Source of the DNA: Paenibacillus sinopodophylli
Lineage (GTDB): Bacteria; Bacillota; Bacilli; Paenibacillales; Paenibacillaceae
DNA length: 64,000 nt
Reading direction: 5' to 3'
NCBI RefSeq assembly: GCF_005930355.1
Contig: NZ_VDBO01000001.1
Coordinates: forward strand, 124,001 to 188,000
The position numbers and the translations under genes were made by a program. The notes under the pieces are model-generated. The model did not search any database and had not been told where the DNA came from. It saw nothing but the letters and a program-made list of their open reading frames with translations. Below are positions 26,855 through 35,351 of the stretch, in pieces (positions within the stretch are counted from its first letter, which is position 1; every line of letters starts with the position of its first letter).

Positions 26855-27307
26855 TTGAAAGAGATTTTACGTGAGGTTGGGATGATTGCTAGGGCATTGG
26901 ATTCTATTAGTAATATTGAATTTAAAGCATTTGACCTTACAAAAGGACAATACTTGTACCTTGTGCGGATCGTTGAGAATCCAGGCATTATTCAAGAAAA
27001 GTTGGCGGAAATGATCAAGGTTGACCGAACAACTGCAGCGCGTGCTATACAAAAATTAGAGATTAATGGTTTTATTGAGAAGAAGGATGATCCATCTAAT
27101 CAAAAAATTAAAAAGCTATTTCCTACAGAGAAAGGGCTGACTGTGTACCCGTATATAAGAAGGGAAAATGATTATTCCAATAGGGTCGCACTTGCTGGAT
27201 TGACTGAAAGTGATGTGGAAGCGATTCATAACCTGCTGCAAAAAGTCAGAGCGAATGTAGAGAAGGATTGGGAGTTTGTAAAAAAGGGAAACAAGAGAAT
27301 ATATTAA
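26855..27307 (+). CDS. MarR-family transcriptional regulator
   Basis: A 150-residue winged-helix regulator. The recognition region reads 'IIQEKLAEMIKVDRTTAARAIQKLEINGFIEKKDDPSNQKIKKLFPTEKG', a clear MarR core with wing. The TTG start has AGGGG 7 nt upstream. It is followed after 15 nt by an acetyltransferase gene and probably controls both. This pair and the next three genes look more AT-rich by eye than the nickel operon before them. The ligand is unknown. Confidence 0.88.
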   Translation: MKEILREVGMIARALDSISNIEFKAFDLTKGQYLYLVRIVENPGIIQEKLAEMIKVDRTTAARAIQKLEINGFIEKKDDPSNQKIKKLFPTEKGLTVYPYIRRENDYSNRVALAGLTESDVEAIHNLLQKVRANVEKDWEFVKKGNKRIY

Positions 27308-27857
<550 letters not shown>

Positions 27858-27859
<2 letters not shown>

Positions 27860-27902
27860 AAGGACAGTTCACCGTCGTCGTAGATGAGTGGATTGTCCTT
27901 TT
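27858..27902. terminator. Bidirectional terminator between convergent genes
   Basis: AAAAGGACA pairs with TGTCCTTTT across a 27-nt loop. It sits between the acetyltransferase and the oppositely oriented HxlR gene. Confidence 0.65.
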
Positions 27903-27922
27903 AGTGTAAAGCTCCATAAGCG

Positions 27923-28258
27923 TTACTGATTCATCATAACTATATTTTTTTGCCCCCATAAAACAAGGGATTCGAGCATAGGTACTAATTCTTTGCCAGC
28001 ATCCGTGAGAGAATATTCCACACGTGGAGGAATTTCATTAAATTGTTCCCGATGTATAATGCCATATTCAATGAGATCTTTGAGACAATTTGTTAATGTA
28101 GTACCTGTAACACCGACCAATCTTCTTTTTAGTTCATTAAAACGGATAACTTCATTTTCACTCATTATGGCTAGAATAGGTAAGTTCCATTTTCCACCAA
28201 TAACTTGGAAAGCATAAGTTGCAGGACATAACTCATTCATTTTGAAATCATACTTCAT
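27923..28258 (-). CDS. HxlR-family regulator, probably thiol-sensing
   Basis: A 111-residue winged-helix protein of the HxlR family (C-P-x3-A-F-x-V-I-G-G-K-W near the N-terminus, 'RFNELKRRLVGVTGTTLTNCLKDLIEYGI' as the DNA-binding part). C11 is at the position of the redox-active Cys of YodB/CatR-type members. ATG 28258 is preferred over GTG 28279 because AGAGGTGAT sits just upstream. It is divergent from a DsbA-like gene, with three TACTTG half-sites between them, so it likely controls that gene and itself. Confidence 0.88.
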   Translation of the reverse strand: MKYDFKMNELCPATYAFQVIGGKWNLPILAIMSENEVIRFNELKRRLVGVTGTTLTNCLKDLIEYGIIHREQFNEIPPRVEYSLTDAGKELVPMLESLVLWGQKNIVMMNQ

Positions 28259-28286
28259 ATAATCACCTCTATTAGTCACTTTTTTG

Positions 28287-28334
28287 ATACTTGGTTATAA
28301 ATATAATAGTACTTGTTTAAATAATATCAAGTAT
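28287..28334. promoter_or_regulatory. Repeated TACTTG half-sites in a divergent promoter region
   Basis: ATACTTG (28287-28293), GTACTTG (28309-28315) and inverted CAAGTAT (28328-28334). The outer two form a perfect 7-bp inverted pair. Their place between the HxlR and DsbA-like genes suggests HxlR operators. Confidence 0.5.
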
Positions 28335-28357
28335 TATAATCATACCATACAAGAGAC

Positions 28358-29314
28358 ATGATGAATCAAACTTTGAACAATGGGGTGGAGAAGTTGAGCG
28401 ATCAAAATAACATGATGTGTGATCTAGAAACAGGAGTTTGTGGTGCTGCGGATGAAGATTCTATTCAATCTATTGACCTTAACCAAATAAATAAAAAATT
28501 TACAATGTATTATGTGACAGATCCAATCTGCTCACATTGCTGGGCACTTGAGCCTGTACTAAATCGATTTATTCGCCAGTACGGACATTATTTCAATATA
28601 CAAGTCGTTATGGGAGGCTTGCTGCCTCATTGGAATGGGTTCGCTGATCAAGCAAATGGCATACAGAAGCCATCTGATGTAGCGGAGCATTGGAAAGAGG
28701 TTGGTGTTCATTCTCGTATGCCAATTGATGGGACGTTATGGCATTCGAACCCTATTCTTTCATCATATCCACCGTCACGTGTCTTCAAGGTTATTCAGAG
28801 TAAACATGCTGGAAAAGAGAATGAATTTCTGCGTCGTGCAAGAGAGGCCGTGTTTGTGTTCAATCAGAATATTGGAGAGGAGAAGGTACTCGTTCGAATC
28901 GTCGATCAGCTTGGTTTAAATGGGAAGACCGTGGTTGAAGAGTCAGGCTTAGATGCGGCGCAGGATTTGCTGGATCAGGACCTTCAATTGGCAGCGTCAC
29001 TCGGTGTAAGAGGATTTCCAACGATCATCTTGGTAAACGAGGACAATAAAGGGGTTAAAATCGGAGGGGCAAAATCTTTGAAAACGTACGTGGACGCTCT
29101 TCAGCAAATTTCAAAACAGAAGCTCAAGCCTAATAACCTTCCGAGTCTATCCAAGTTATTAGAGGAAGAACAGCTGCTATTCTCCAAAGAGTTAGAAATC
29201 ATGTACGACATTGAGCAGGCCAGTTTGGAAAATTATATTAATTCTGAGTTGGAAGAACGATCCTTTACCCTGCATCAAATTTTAGATGAAACGTATGTTA
29301 CGACTAATAACTAA
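28358..29314 (+). CDS. DsbA-family thioredoxin-fold protein (FrnE/SpxH-like)
   Basis: A 318-residue protein with a thioredoxin-fold active site CSHC ('DPICSHCWALEPVLNRF') and the later cis-Pro motif 'VRGFPTIILV'. A second Cys pair, MCDLETGVC, lies before the domain. DsbA/FrnE-like proteins handle disulfides, and the related SpxH proteins act as ClpXP adaptors for Spx; either is possible. No signal peptide is seen, so it is cytosolic. The start is uncertain: ATG 28358 has a weak site; TTG 28394 and ATG 28412 are alternatives. It is divergent from the HxlR regulator. Confidence 0.8.
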   Translation: MMNQTLNNGVEKLSDQNNMMCDLETGVCGAADEDSIQSIDLNQINKKFTMYYVTDPICSHCWALEPVLNRFIRQYGHYFNIQVVMGGLLPHWNGFADQANGIQKPSDVAEHWKEVGVHSRMPIDGTLWHSNPILSSYPPSRVFKVIQSKHAGKENEFLRRAREAVFVFNQNIGEEKVLVRIVDQLGLNGKTVVEESGLDAAQDLLDQDLQLAASLGVRGFPTIILVNEDNKGVKIGGAKSLKTYVDALQQISKQKLKPNNLPSLSKLLEEEQLLFSKELEIMYDIEQASLENYINSELEERSFTLHQILDETYVTTNN

Positions 29315-29373
29315 AACCAGGCACTAAATTCATTAACATTATTTCGATTGAAATGAAGATTTTTTCTATGCTA

Positions 29374-29397
29374 GCCACCTTTCGAGGTGGCTTTTTT
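29374..29397 (+). terminator. Terminator after the DsbA-like gene
   Basis: GCCACCT, loop TTCG, AGGTGGC, then TTTTTT: a textbook intrinsic terminator. Confidence 0.95.
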
Positions 29398-29447
29398 GAT
29401 ACACAGAAAAGCATTATACTAGATGAAAACATAAAGGGGACAGAGCG

Positions 29448-30071
29448 ATGACGGAATTCTGGGAAGCCAGTTTTATAGAAAAACAAACGATGTGGGGATT
29501 TGAGCCTACAGACTCTGCTGCTGTGACAAAGGACTTTTTTCATGAAAAGAATGTGAAGGACGTACTGGTGCCAGGTATCGGATATGGCAGAAATGCAAAG
29601 GTGTTCATTGACAATGGAATCGATGTAACCGGTATTGAGATTTCAAAAACAGCGATTGATTTGGCGAGACAGAATGGTCTAGCTATTCCGATTTTTCATG
29701 GTTCGGTAACAGACATGCCTTTTGATAACAAACAATATGACGGTATATTCTGCCATGCACTCATTCACTTATTGAATAAAGGAGAGAGAGAAAAGTTTAT
29801 TAGTGATTGCTATAATCAGTTAAAACCGAATGGATATATGATATTTACGACCGTTTCGAAAAAAGCTCCGATGTTTGGAAAAGGAAAACAATTGGATAAA
29901 GACTATTTTGAGATCATGGACGGCGTAAAAATGTTTTTTTATGATGCTGATTCCGTAAAACAAGATTTTGAACATTATGGGCTGGTAGAGTTGTCAGAAA
30001 TAGATGAGCCAAGCAAGCATGCGGAAAATAAACCCCCAATTCATTTTATAACGATAACATGCAAGAAATAA
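29448..30071 (+). CDS. SAM-dependent methyltransferase (class I, TehB/thiopurine-type)
   Basis: A 207-residue Rossmann-fold methyltransferase. The opening 'FWEASFIEKQTMWGFEPTDSA' and motif I 'VLVPGIGYGRNAKVFIDNGIDVTGIEIS' match the small TehB-like/thiopurine methyltransferase group, which methylates small molecules such as oxyanions or thiols. AAAGGGGACAG precedes the ATG, and TATACT (29415-29420) is a likely -10. It stands alone. The substrate is unknown. Confidence 0.85.
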   Translation: MTEFWEASFIEKQTMWGFEPTDSAAVTKDFFHEKNVKDVLVPGIGYGRNAKVFIDNGIDVTGIEISKTAIDLARQNGLAIPIFHGSVTDMPFDNKQYDGIFCHALIHLLNKGEREKFISDCYNQLKPNGYMIFTTVSKKAPMFGKGKQLDKDYFEIMDGVKMFFYDADSVKQDFEHYGLVELSEIDEPSKHAENKPPIHFITITCKK

Positions 30072-30141
30072 CGATAGAAGGATAGAACAGCAATTTCAAA
30101 AGTTTACAATCCGATGACTATCCATTAATACGCCAATAAAG

Positions 30142-30186
30142 GTCTCCTCGTATACTAAAGTGAAACTAACGCTTGAATGAGGAGAC
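30142..30186 (+). promoter_or_regulatory. Inverted repeat overlapping a ribosome binding site
   Basis: GTCTCCTC (30142-30149) and GAGGAGAC (30179-30186) are perfect complements; the right arm is the Shine-Dalgarno of the next gene (ATG 30190). A -10-like TATACT lies between them (30151-30156). If transcription starts upstream of the left arm, the ribosome site would be hidden; otherwise the repeat may be a DNA operator. Confidence 0.4.
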
Positions 30187-30189
30187 TAT

Positions 30190-31728
30190 ATGACATCCGA
30201 TCAAATCTCGCAATTTGAAAAGAAAGTGATCATTCGAAACATAGAAGCGGCAGACTTTTCCAAAATCATCAACCTGCAGCATATTTGCTTTCCTAACATG
30301 AACCCCTGGCAAGTCGATCATTTGGAAAGTCATATCCGTATTTTTCCAGAGGGACAAATATGCGTGGAGCTGGATGGTGAAATTATTGGCTCCTGCTCCA
30401 GCCTGATCGTCAATTTCGATGATTATTTGGAGCAGCATACGTATTCTGAAATTACTGATCGAGGGTTTATTCGCAATCATAACCCGCGTGGTGGCAGCTT
30501 GTACGGGATGGAGGTTATGGTACACCCCGATTACCGTCGAATGAAAATCGGCAGAAGGCTGTATGAGGCGCGCAAGCGCCTCGCCGAGAAGCTGAATCTT
30601 AGGAGTATTATCGTCGGAGGCCGTATTCCGGGGTATCACAAGCATAGCGACGAGATGTCCCCAAGAGAATATGCGGAAGAGGTGCTTCAGCAGAACATTT
30701 ACGATCCTGTGCTTACCTTTCAAATGATGAATGGTTTTACGCTGAAGCGAATCATTACGAACTATTTGTCCGATGACGAGGATTCGAAAAACTTTGCCGC
30801 TTTGCTGGAATGGAATAATATCGATTATAAAATAAGCAGCAGCAAAACGCATTACAAGCTTTCCTTTCCCGTACGAATATGCGTAATTCAATATATGATG
30901 AAAAAAATTGATTCCTTCGAGGAATTTGCGACGCAGTGTGAGCATTACGTCGATGTTTCTGCGGACTACAAATCGGATTTTGCCGTATTTCCGGAAAATG
31001 TAACGATGCAGCTGCTCTCATTTTTGGAGGAACGCTCACCCAGCCTTGCCGTTCGCAAGCTTAGCACGTTTACCGTCCAGTACGTAGAGCTCTTCTCAGA
31101 ACTGGCGGTAAAATATAACGTAAATATTATTGGCGGCTCTCATTTCGTCGAGAAGAACAATCGGATTTATAACGTAGGCCACCTCTTCCGCAGGGACGGC
31201 ACGATTGAGCAGCAGTATAAGCTTCATATCTCGCCGAACGAGCGGAGATGGTGGGGCATTAACGGCGGCTCGAAGCTGGAAGTATTCGATACGGATTGCG
31301 GTAAGATTTCGATTCAGCTAAGCAGTGATATTGAATATCCTGAAATTTCGCGGATCGTTGCGGAAGAAGGGGCTCAAATTATTTTCGTACCGTTCTGTGC
31401 AGAGGATCGTCAGGCATTTCTGCGTATCAAGTATTGTGCACAGGCACGTGCAATTGAAAACCAAGTATTCACGGTTACCTCGGGAACGGTGGGCAACCTT
31501 ACGCATGTGGACAATGTAGATATTCAGTATGCCCAGTCGGGTGTTTATACGCCAGCGGACTTCTCGTTTCCAAGAGACGGCATTGCAGGGGAATGCAGTG
31601 AAAATACGGAGACGGTTATTATGGCCGAGGTCGATATGGAGATTTTGCAGCGCCACCGGAAATCGACTGATGTACTCACTTTTCGCGATCGCCGTACGGA
31701 CATCTATTCTCTTCAAATTCGGTCATAG
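30190..31728 (+). CDS. GNAT-carbon/nitrogen hydrolase fusion (YhcX-like) lacking the nitrilase Cys
   Basis: A 512-residue two-domain protein. Residues ~10-190 are a GNAT acetyltransferase ('MEVMVHPDYRRMKIGRRLYEARKRL' carries the acetyl-CoA loop). Residues ~220-490 are a nitrilase-superfamily domain. The domain order and length match Bacillus subtilis YhcX. Glu (E269, FPEN) and Lys (K344, YKLHI) of the catalytic triad are in place, but the nucleophile position is Ser378 (QLSSDIEYPE) where active relatives have Cys-Tyr-Asp. The spacings (75 and 34) equal those in the next gene, so the alignment is secure. The hydrolase half is probably inactive or altered. Confidence 0.9.
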   Translation: MTSDQISQFEKKVIIRNIEAADFSKIINLQHICFPNMNPWQVDHLESHIRIFPEGQICVELDGEIIGSCSSLIVNFDDYLEQHTYSEITDRGFIRNHNPRGGSLYGMEVMVHPDYRRMKIGRRLYEARKRLAEKLNLRSIIVGGRIPGYHKHSDEMSPREYAEEVLQQNIYDPVLTFQMMNGFTLKRIITNYLSDDEDSKNFAALLEWNNIDYKISSSKTHYKLSFPVRICVIQYMMKKIDSFEEFATQCEHYVDVSADYKSDFAVFPENVTMQLLSFLEERSPSLAVRKLSTFTVQYVELFSELAVKYNVNIIGGSHFVEKNNRIYNVGHLFRRDGTIEQQYKLHISPNERRWWGINGGSKLEVFDTDCGKISIQLSSDIEYPEISRIVAEEGAQIIFVPFCAEDRQAFLRIKYCAQARAIENQVFTVTSGTVGNLTHVDNVDIQYAQSGVYTPADFSFPRDGIAGECSENTETVIMAEVDMEILQRHRKSTDVLTFRDRRTDIYSLQIRS

Positions 31729-31743
31729 ACAAGGAAGAACCCA

Positions 31744-32631
31744 ATGAATAGACTAACCGTCGCAGTAGCTCAATATGGCCTATCGGATGTGGCATCCGAA
31801 GAGCTGTTCTGGTCTGGATTATCGTTTAAGCTTCGTGATGCAGCCGAAAAAGGTGCAGACCTGCTTATTTTACCTGAGTATGTCACTGCGCAGCTGCTTG
31901 GGTGCCATCCTCTTCTGAGTCATGAAGATGCGTGCCTGCTATTAGATTCATACACCGATAGGTATAAGACTTTTATTCAGCGCAGCAGCCGTGAGCTTAA
32001 TATGATGATTCTGGCGGGTACTCATATTTGCCGGGAAGAAGATAGGTTTGTCAACAAAGCGTTCCTATTCTTCCCAGATGGCCGTATCGAAGAGCAGAAC
32101 AAGCTTCATTTGACACCAGAGGAAAGAACGAGATGGCCCCTCTCTGAAGGAAATGAGCTGAACATCATTGACACACAGTGGGGGAGATGGGCGATTCTAA
32201 CCTGCTATGACATTGAGTTTCCTGAATTGGCGAGAATGGCTGCGGAGCAGGGAGTTTTGCTCATTCTTTGCCCTTCCTATACGGATACCGCTTTCGGATA
32301 TTACCGAGTGCGTTATTGCAGCCAAGCGAGAGCTATCGAGAACCAAGTATTCGTTGCGCTTAGCGGGCTCGTAGGGTCGTTGACGGAAGCTCGTCCTCAG
32401 ATCGATCAAGGCTATTGCCAAGCGGGGATATTCTCCCCTTGTGATTTTCCATTTACAGAATCTGGTATTTTACAGGTGGGAGAGCTGAATCAGAATGAGC
32501 TCACGATAGGAGAAATTGATTTCAGCCTGCTTCACAATAATCGCATGCATGGCGCTGTCGCGCCTTTTTATGACCGCCGACCTGCTCTATACGGGAAGCA
32601 AAGGGACAAAATGACAATAGAGGAGTGTTGA
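31744..32631 (+). CDS. Carbon-nitrogen hydrolase (nitrilase superfamily)
   Basis: A 295-residue nitrilase-fold enzyme with complete triad E45 (LPEY), K120 (NKLHLTPEERTRW) and C154 (TCYDIEFPE). Such enzymes hydrolyse amides or carbamoyl groups; N-carbamoylputrescine amidases have similar length. It is a clear paralogue of the C-terminal half of the preceding fusion protein. It lies 15 nt downstream of that gene and directly upstream (TGAGTG junction) of an AdoMet decarboxylase gene, which suggests a role in polyamine metabolism. The exact substrate is unproven. Confidence 0.9.
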   Translation: MNRLTVAVAQYGLSDVASEELFWSGLSFKLRDAAEKGADLLILPEYVTAQLLGCHPLLSHEDACLLLDSYTDRYKTFIQRSSRELNMMILAGTHICREEDRFVNKAFLFFPDGRIEEQNKLHLTPEERTRWPLSEGNELNIIDTQWGRWAILTCYDIEFPELARMAAEQGVLLILCPSYTDTAFGYYRVRYCSQARAIENQVFVALSGLVGSLTEARPQIDQGYCQAGIFSPCDFPFTESGILQVGELNQNELTIGEIDFSLLHNNRMHGAVAPFYDRRPALYGKQRDKMTIEEC

Positions 32632-33057
32632 GTGGTGGAATATTCAACGTATGGTCGGCATGTAGCGGTAGATGCTTGGGGAATAAAGTTCGAATATTTA
32701 AATGCAGCGGAATTGCTGCGCACACAGATGGTACAAGCCGCAGAAGCGAGTGGTGCAACGATATTATCCGTTCAATCTCAGCAATTCGAGCCACAAGGCG
32801 CCACGGTACTGATTCTGTTGTCGGAGAGCCACATGTCTATTCATACATATCCGGAGAAGGGCTTTGCTGCACTTGATTGCTATACCTGCGGTGAGAACGT
32901 AGACCCTGAAGTGGCGATCCGCGCTATGCTAGCTTTTTTGAAGCCTGAATCCACATCAGAAGTGAAGATAACGAGAGGTTTGGGAGCGATGGACGTTCGT
33001 ATTTTGAGTTCGAACGAACCGATAGAGACGCTTAACGAGGGACAATCGGATGTATAG
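32632..33057 (+). CDS. speH: S-adenosylmethionine decarboxylase proenzyme (SpeH/SpeD type)
   Basis: A 141-residue prokaryotic class 1B AdoMet decarboxylase. The self-cleavage site is E65-S66 in LLSESHMSIHTYPE; S66 becomes the pyruvoyl group. H71 and C86 correspond to His68 and Cys83 of the Thermotoga enzyme. It produces decarboxylated AdoMet for spermidine synthesis. The GTG start lies one base after the nitrilase stop region, with AGAGGAG upstream, so it is translationally coupled. No spermidine synthase gene is in the window. Confidence 0.95.
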   Translation: MVEYSTYGRHVAVDAWGIKFEYLNAAELLRTQMVQAAEASGATILSVQSQQFEPQGATVLILLSESHMSIHTYPEKGFAALDCYTCGENVDPEVAIRAMLAFLKPESTSEVKITRGLGAMDVRILSSNEPIETLNEGQSDV

Positions 33058-33110
33058 GAAAGTTAAGAAATAAGGTTTGATTATACGGTAACACAATAAG
33101 TAATTCTAAT

Positions 33111-33140
33111 GAGCAGGTGCTAAAATCGCCTGCTCTATTT
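33111..33140 (+). terminator. Terminator after speH
   Basis: GAGCAGG pairs with CCTGCTC around an 11-nt loop; the tail (TATTTATT) is only moderately T-rich. Confidence 0.6.
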
Positions 33141-33225
33141 ATTAAACACCTTCGAAATAATTCAGCAGATGGTTTCTACGAACCCATTCAACAAAGTGGT
33201 TATGGCTTTTTCATTGAGATGGGTA

Positions 33226-33261
33226 TATAATAATGAAATTGATAATAGCATATGCATGTAT
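33226..33261 (+). promoter_or_regulatory. MarR gene -10 box and operator copy 1
   Basis: TATAAT (33226-33231) is followed by GCATATGCATGTAT (33248-33261). The exact reverse complement of that 14-mer occurs before the next gene (33779-33792). Its position just downstream of the start site suits autorepression. Confidence 0.55.
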
Positions 33262-33284
33262 TTTTATGTGATGGAGGAATTAAT

Positions 33285-33740
33285 ATGGGGTTCGACATCA
33301 ATCAACGCTCGATCGGATTTCTGCTCACGCGAACAAGTATTGCGAACAAAAAAGTGTTGAGTCGAGTACTGCTGCCTTATGATATTACGCCGCAGCAATA
33401 TGGGGTTCTTAATCGACTTTCAAGCAATGACGGTATTTCTCAGAAGCAATTGTCCGAGCTGGTAGTCAGGGATCAGACGAGCATAGGCAAGGTGCTCGAT
33501 AAGCTGGAGAAGAAGGAGCTTATTGTACGGAAGGATGATCCGTCCGACCGGAGAGCATTTCTACTGTACTTAACGCCAAGAGGAAGAGAGCTAAGCGAGC
33601 TTCTCATTTCACATGTTGAACATATCCATGATGAAGCCACGAAGGGGATTCCGGAGGACGATATCGACGTATTTATTAGTGTTATTAATAAATTGTATGA
33701 TAATTTAGGTACTGCCTCCAAATTAGAAGATGTAGATTGA
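33285..33740 (+). CDS. MarR-family transcriptional regulator
   Basis: A 151-residue MarR protein with the core 'GISQKQLSELVVRDQTSIGKVLDKLEKKELIVRKDDPSDRRAFLLYLTPRGREL', including the conserved D-x-R-D/DRR wing. ATG 33285 with GGAGG 33272-33276 is chosen; the frame is open further upstream to 33252 without a ribosome site. It probably regulates itself and the ABC-2 permease gene at 33839 through the shared 14-nt inverted motif. Its ligand is unknown; such pairs often deal with toxic compounds. Confidence 0.92.
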   Translation: MGFDINQRSIGFLLTRTSIANKKVLSRVLLPYDITPQQYGVLNRLSSNDGISQKQLSELVVRDQTSIGKVLDKLEKKELIVRKDDPSDRRAFLLYLTPRGRELSELLISHVEHIHDEATKGIPEDDIDVFISVINKLYDNLGTASKLEDVD

Positions 33741-33744
33741 ATGC

Positions 33745-33771
33745 TGGGGTATGTTGAACCCCACTTTTTTT
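33745..33771 (+). terminator. Terminator after the MarR gene
   Basis: TGGGGT, loop ATGTTGA, ACCCCA, then C and seven T. Transcription of the next gene therefore needs its own promoter. Confidence 0.85.
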
Positions 33772-33778
33772 CGCGCAC

Positions 33779-33792
33779 ATACATGCATATGC
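33779..33792. promoter_or_regulatory. MarR operator copy 2
   Basis: ATACATGCATATGC is the exact reverse complement of the motif before the MarR gene, and contains the start of a 12-bp palindrome ATGCATATGCAT (33783-33794). It lies 47 bases before the ABC-2 permease start. Confidence 0.55.
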
Positions 33793-33838
33793 ATATATAT
33801 CAGATGACAGTATATAAGTAGATAATGGAGGAATTAGC

Positions 33839-34924
33839 GTGAACGTATTCAAAAGCTTTATGAAGGCCCCTACGACAGTGATCGGTATGGTCTTTGGATT
33901 AATCGTACCTTTGTTATTTGTTATGATATGGATGACGGGTTATGACGGAGCGTCAGAACGGCTCGATAAGCTGGATGTAGCGATTGTGGCAACTGAAGGC
34001 ACGCAAGGAGCAGGCATTGCGGATCAAATCGAGAATGAAGCACCTTTCCATGCAGAGAGAATGGCTAATCTTGAGGATGCGCAGGCTAGAATGAACGAAG
34101 GCGAGATTCATATGATTATTGTCATTGCTGATCAACTGGCGGATGATGTGCAAAATAAAGGAAACGGCGCGATTACTTATTATGTGAATGAAGCCAATTC
34201 AGAGCTTGCAAAAGGAATGATGCAATCCGTTGCGGCTCAAATTACGAGCAATGTAAGCGGAAGCTTAGCAGGTATGAACGAACTGCCCGTACATCAGGAA
34301 CTTGTGAAGACGAACAGCGTGAGCAACTTTTCCACGACGATGCTTCCGATGATTCTTGGATTTATTTCTTATATTGCCGTTATGACAATGAACATTCAAT
34401 TGAATTTATCATCGCTTAAGCTGCAAAGTGCGTTTAGCAAATGGGAAATCTTCTTCGCCCGTCAGAAGCTTTTATTGCTTCTTACAATCGTTTTTCCGTT
34501 CATTATTACCGCTGCGGCAATGCTCTTCGTGGATGTAAGCAGTTCTTTCATTACCATGTGGACGTTTCATATGGTTGTATACTTAGCTTGCATTTGCGTA
34601 ACGCAAATGGCGTTTGCATTATTCGGACAGGCTGGTCCTTTGTTTAATGTTGGTTTAGTTCCGCTTCAGCTGTTGACAGCAGGGAACATTATACCTGCTG
34701 TGATGCTGACTGCTCCTTATCGAAATATCGGTCAATTCCTACCTGCGCCAAATGCAATTCAAGGTTATATGAAGCTCATTTATGGCAGCGGCGGATCAAT
34801 CTCTTCGTATATTATTAACCTGTTGTTGATATCCTGCATAAGCTGGGGAGTTACGGTGGTGTGTGTGGCCAGGAGGAAGAAAACAGCGCCTGCTGCCCAA
34901 GCATCAGTTGCCGCACATCACTAA
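33839..34924 (+). CDS. ABC-2-type membrane permease (YhgE/Pip-like)
   Basis: A 361-residue membrane protein. One N-terminal helix (VIGMVFGLIVPLLFVMIWM) is followed by an extracytoplasmic domain of about 150 residues and then five or so helices ('MLPMILGFISYIAVM', 'LLLLTIVFPFIITAAAMLFV', 'MVVYLACICVTQMAFALF'). This is the layout of ABC-2/YhgE-like export permeases. GTG start, with GGAGG 7 nt upstream. No ATPase gene is next to it. With the MarR gene before it, an efflux or envelope-stress role is plausible. Confidence 0.8.
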   Translation: MNVFKSFMKAPTTVIGMVFGLIVPLLFVMIWMTGYDGASERLDKLDVAIVATEGTQGAGIADQIENEAPFHAERMANLEDAQARMNEGEIHMIIVIADQLADDVQNKGNGAITYYVNEANSELAKGMMQSVAAQITSNVSGSLAGMNELPVHQELVKTNSVSNFSTTMLPMILGFISYIAVMTMNIQLNLSSLKLQSAFSKWEIFFARQKLLLLLTIVFPFIITAAAMLFVDVSSSFITMWTFHMVVYLACICVTQMAFALFGQAGPLFNVGLVPLQLLTAGNIIPAVMLTAPYRNIGQFLPAPNAIQGYMKLIYGSGGSISSYIINLLLISCISWGVTVVCVARRKKTAPAAQASVAAHH

Positions 34925-35007
34925 AGAAAAGGGAATTAAAAGCAAAATGTATATGAATGTCTTTTTGTTTAAGATGAGTTGAACGCCCTTATACTAAGAA
35001 TAGAACT

Positions 35008-35045
35008 GTCAAGAAAGCGATATGCTCCCCTTAAGGTAGACATGG
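35008..35045. mobile_element. Possible IS3-like element end (solo remnant)
   Basis: The stretch TGTCAAGAAAGCGATATGCT, continuing CCCCTTAAGGTAGACA, starts with TGTC and ends with GACA, and resembles terminal inverted repeats of IS3-family elements. No transposase frame adjoins it and no second end was found, so this is a suggestion from memory of such ends only. Confidence 0.22.
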
Positions 35046-35079
35046 AAAAAAAGTCTTTATACAGTGCTATTTAATGACA

Positions 35080-35114
35080 AAACGGCAGACCCATTTATGG
35101 TTTGCCGTTTTTTT
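35080..35114 (+). terminator. Terminator downstream of the ABC-2 permease gene
   Basis: AAACGGCA pairs with TGCCGTTT (stem extended by ACC/GGT), then a T run. It lies 156 bases after the permease stop. Confidence 0.8.
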
Positions 35115-35351
35115 GCGTGTTAAAGTGAATTTGCGCTAGTGCCCCTAAGCTTAGAAAATGCGGACTAGTTAGCATCCCTATATAACGAATCATATGGAAT
35201 TTGAATAAAGTGGGTCTTTTTCCGGTATCTGAAATAGTAAAAAGATAAGAACTCCCGTTGTAACAAAATAACGATCTTTATAGTCATCATAGGACTATAA
35301 AAGTAACGGTGATCCATTATCCGCTCCAAATGAATATGATAACATTTTTAA

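Noticed and set aside
30166-30945. Antisense open frame of about 259 codons opposite the GNAT-nitrilase gene
   Set aside because: No recognisable protein features, and the opposite strand carries clear GNAT and nitrilase motifs.
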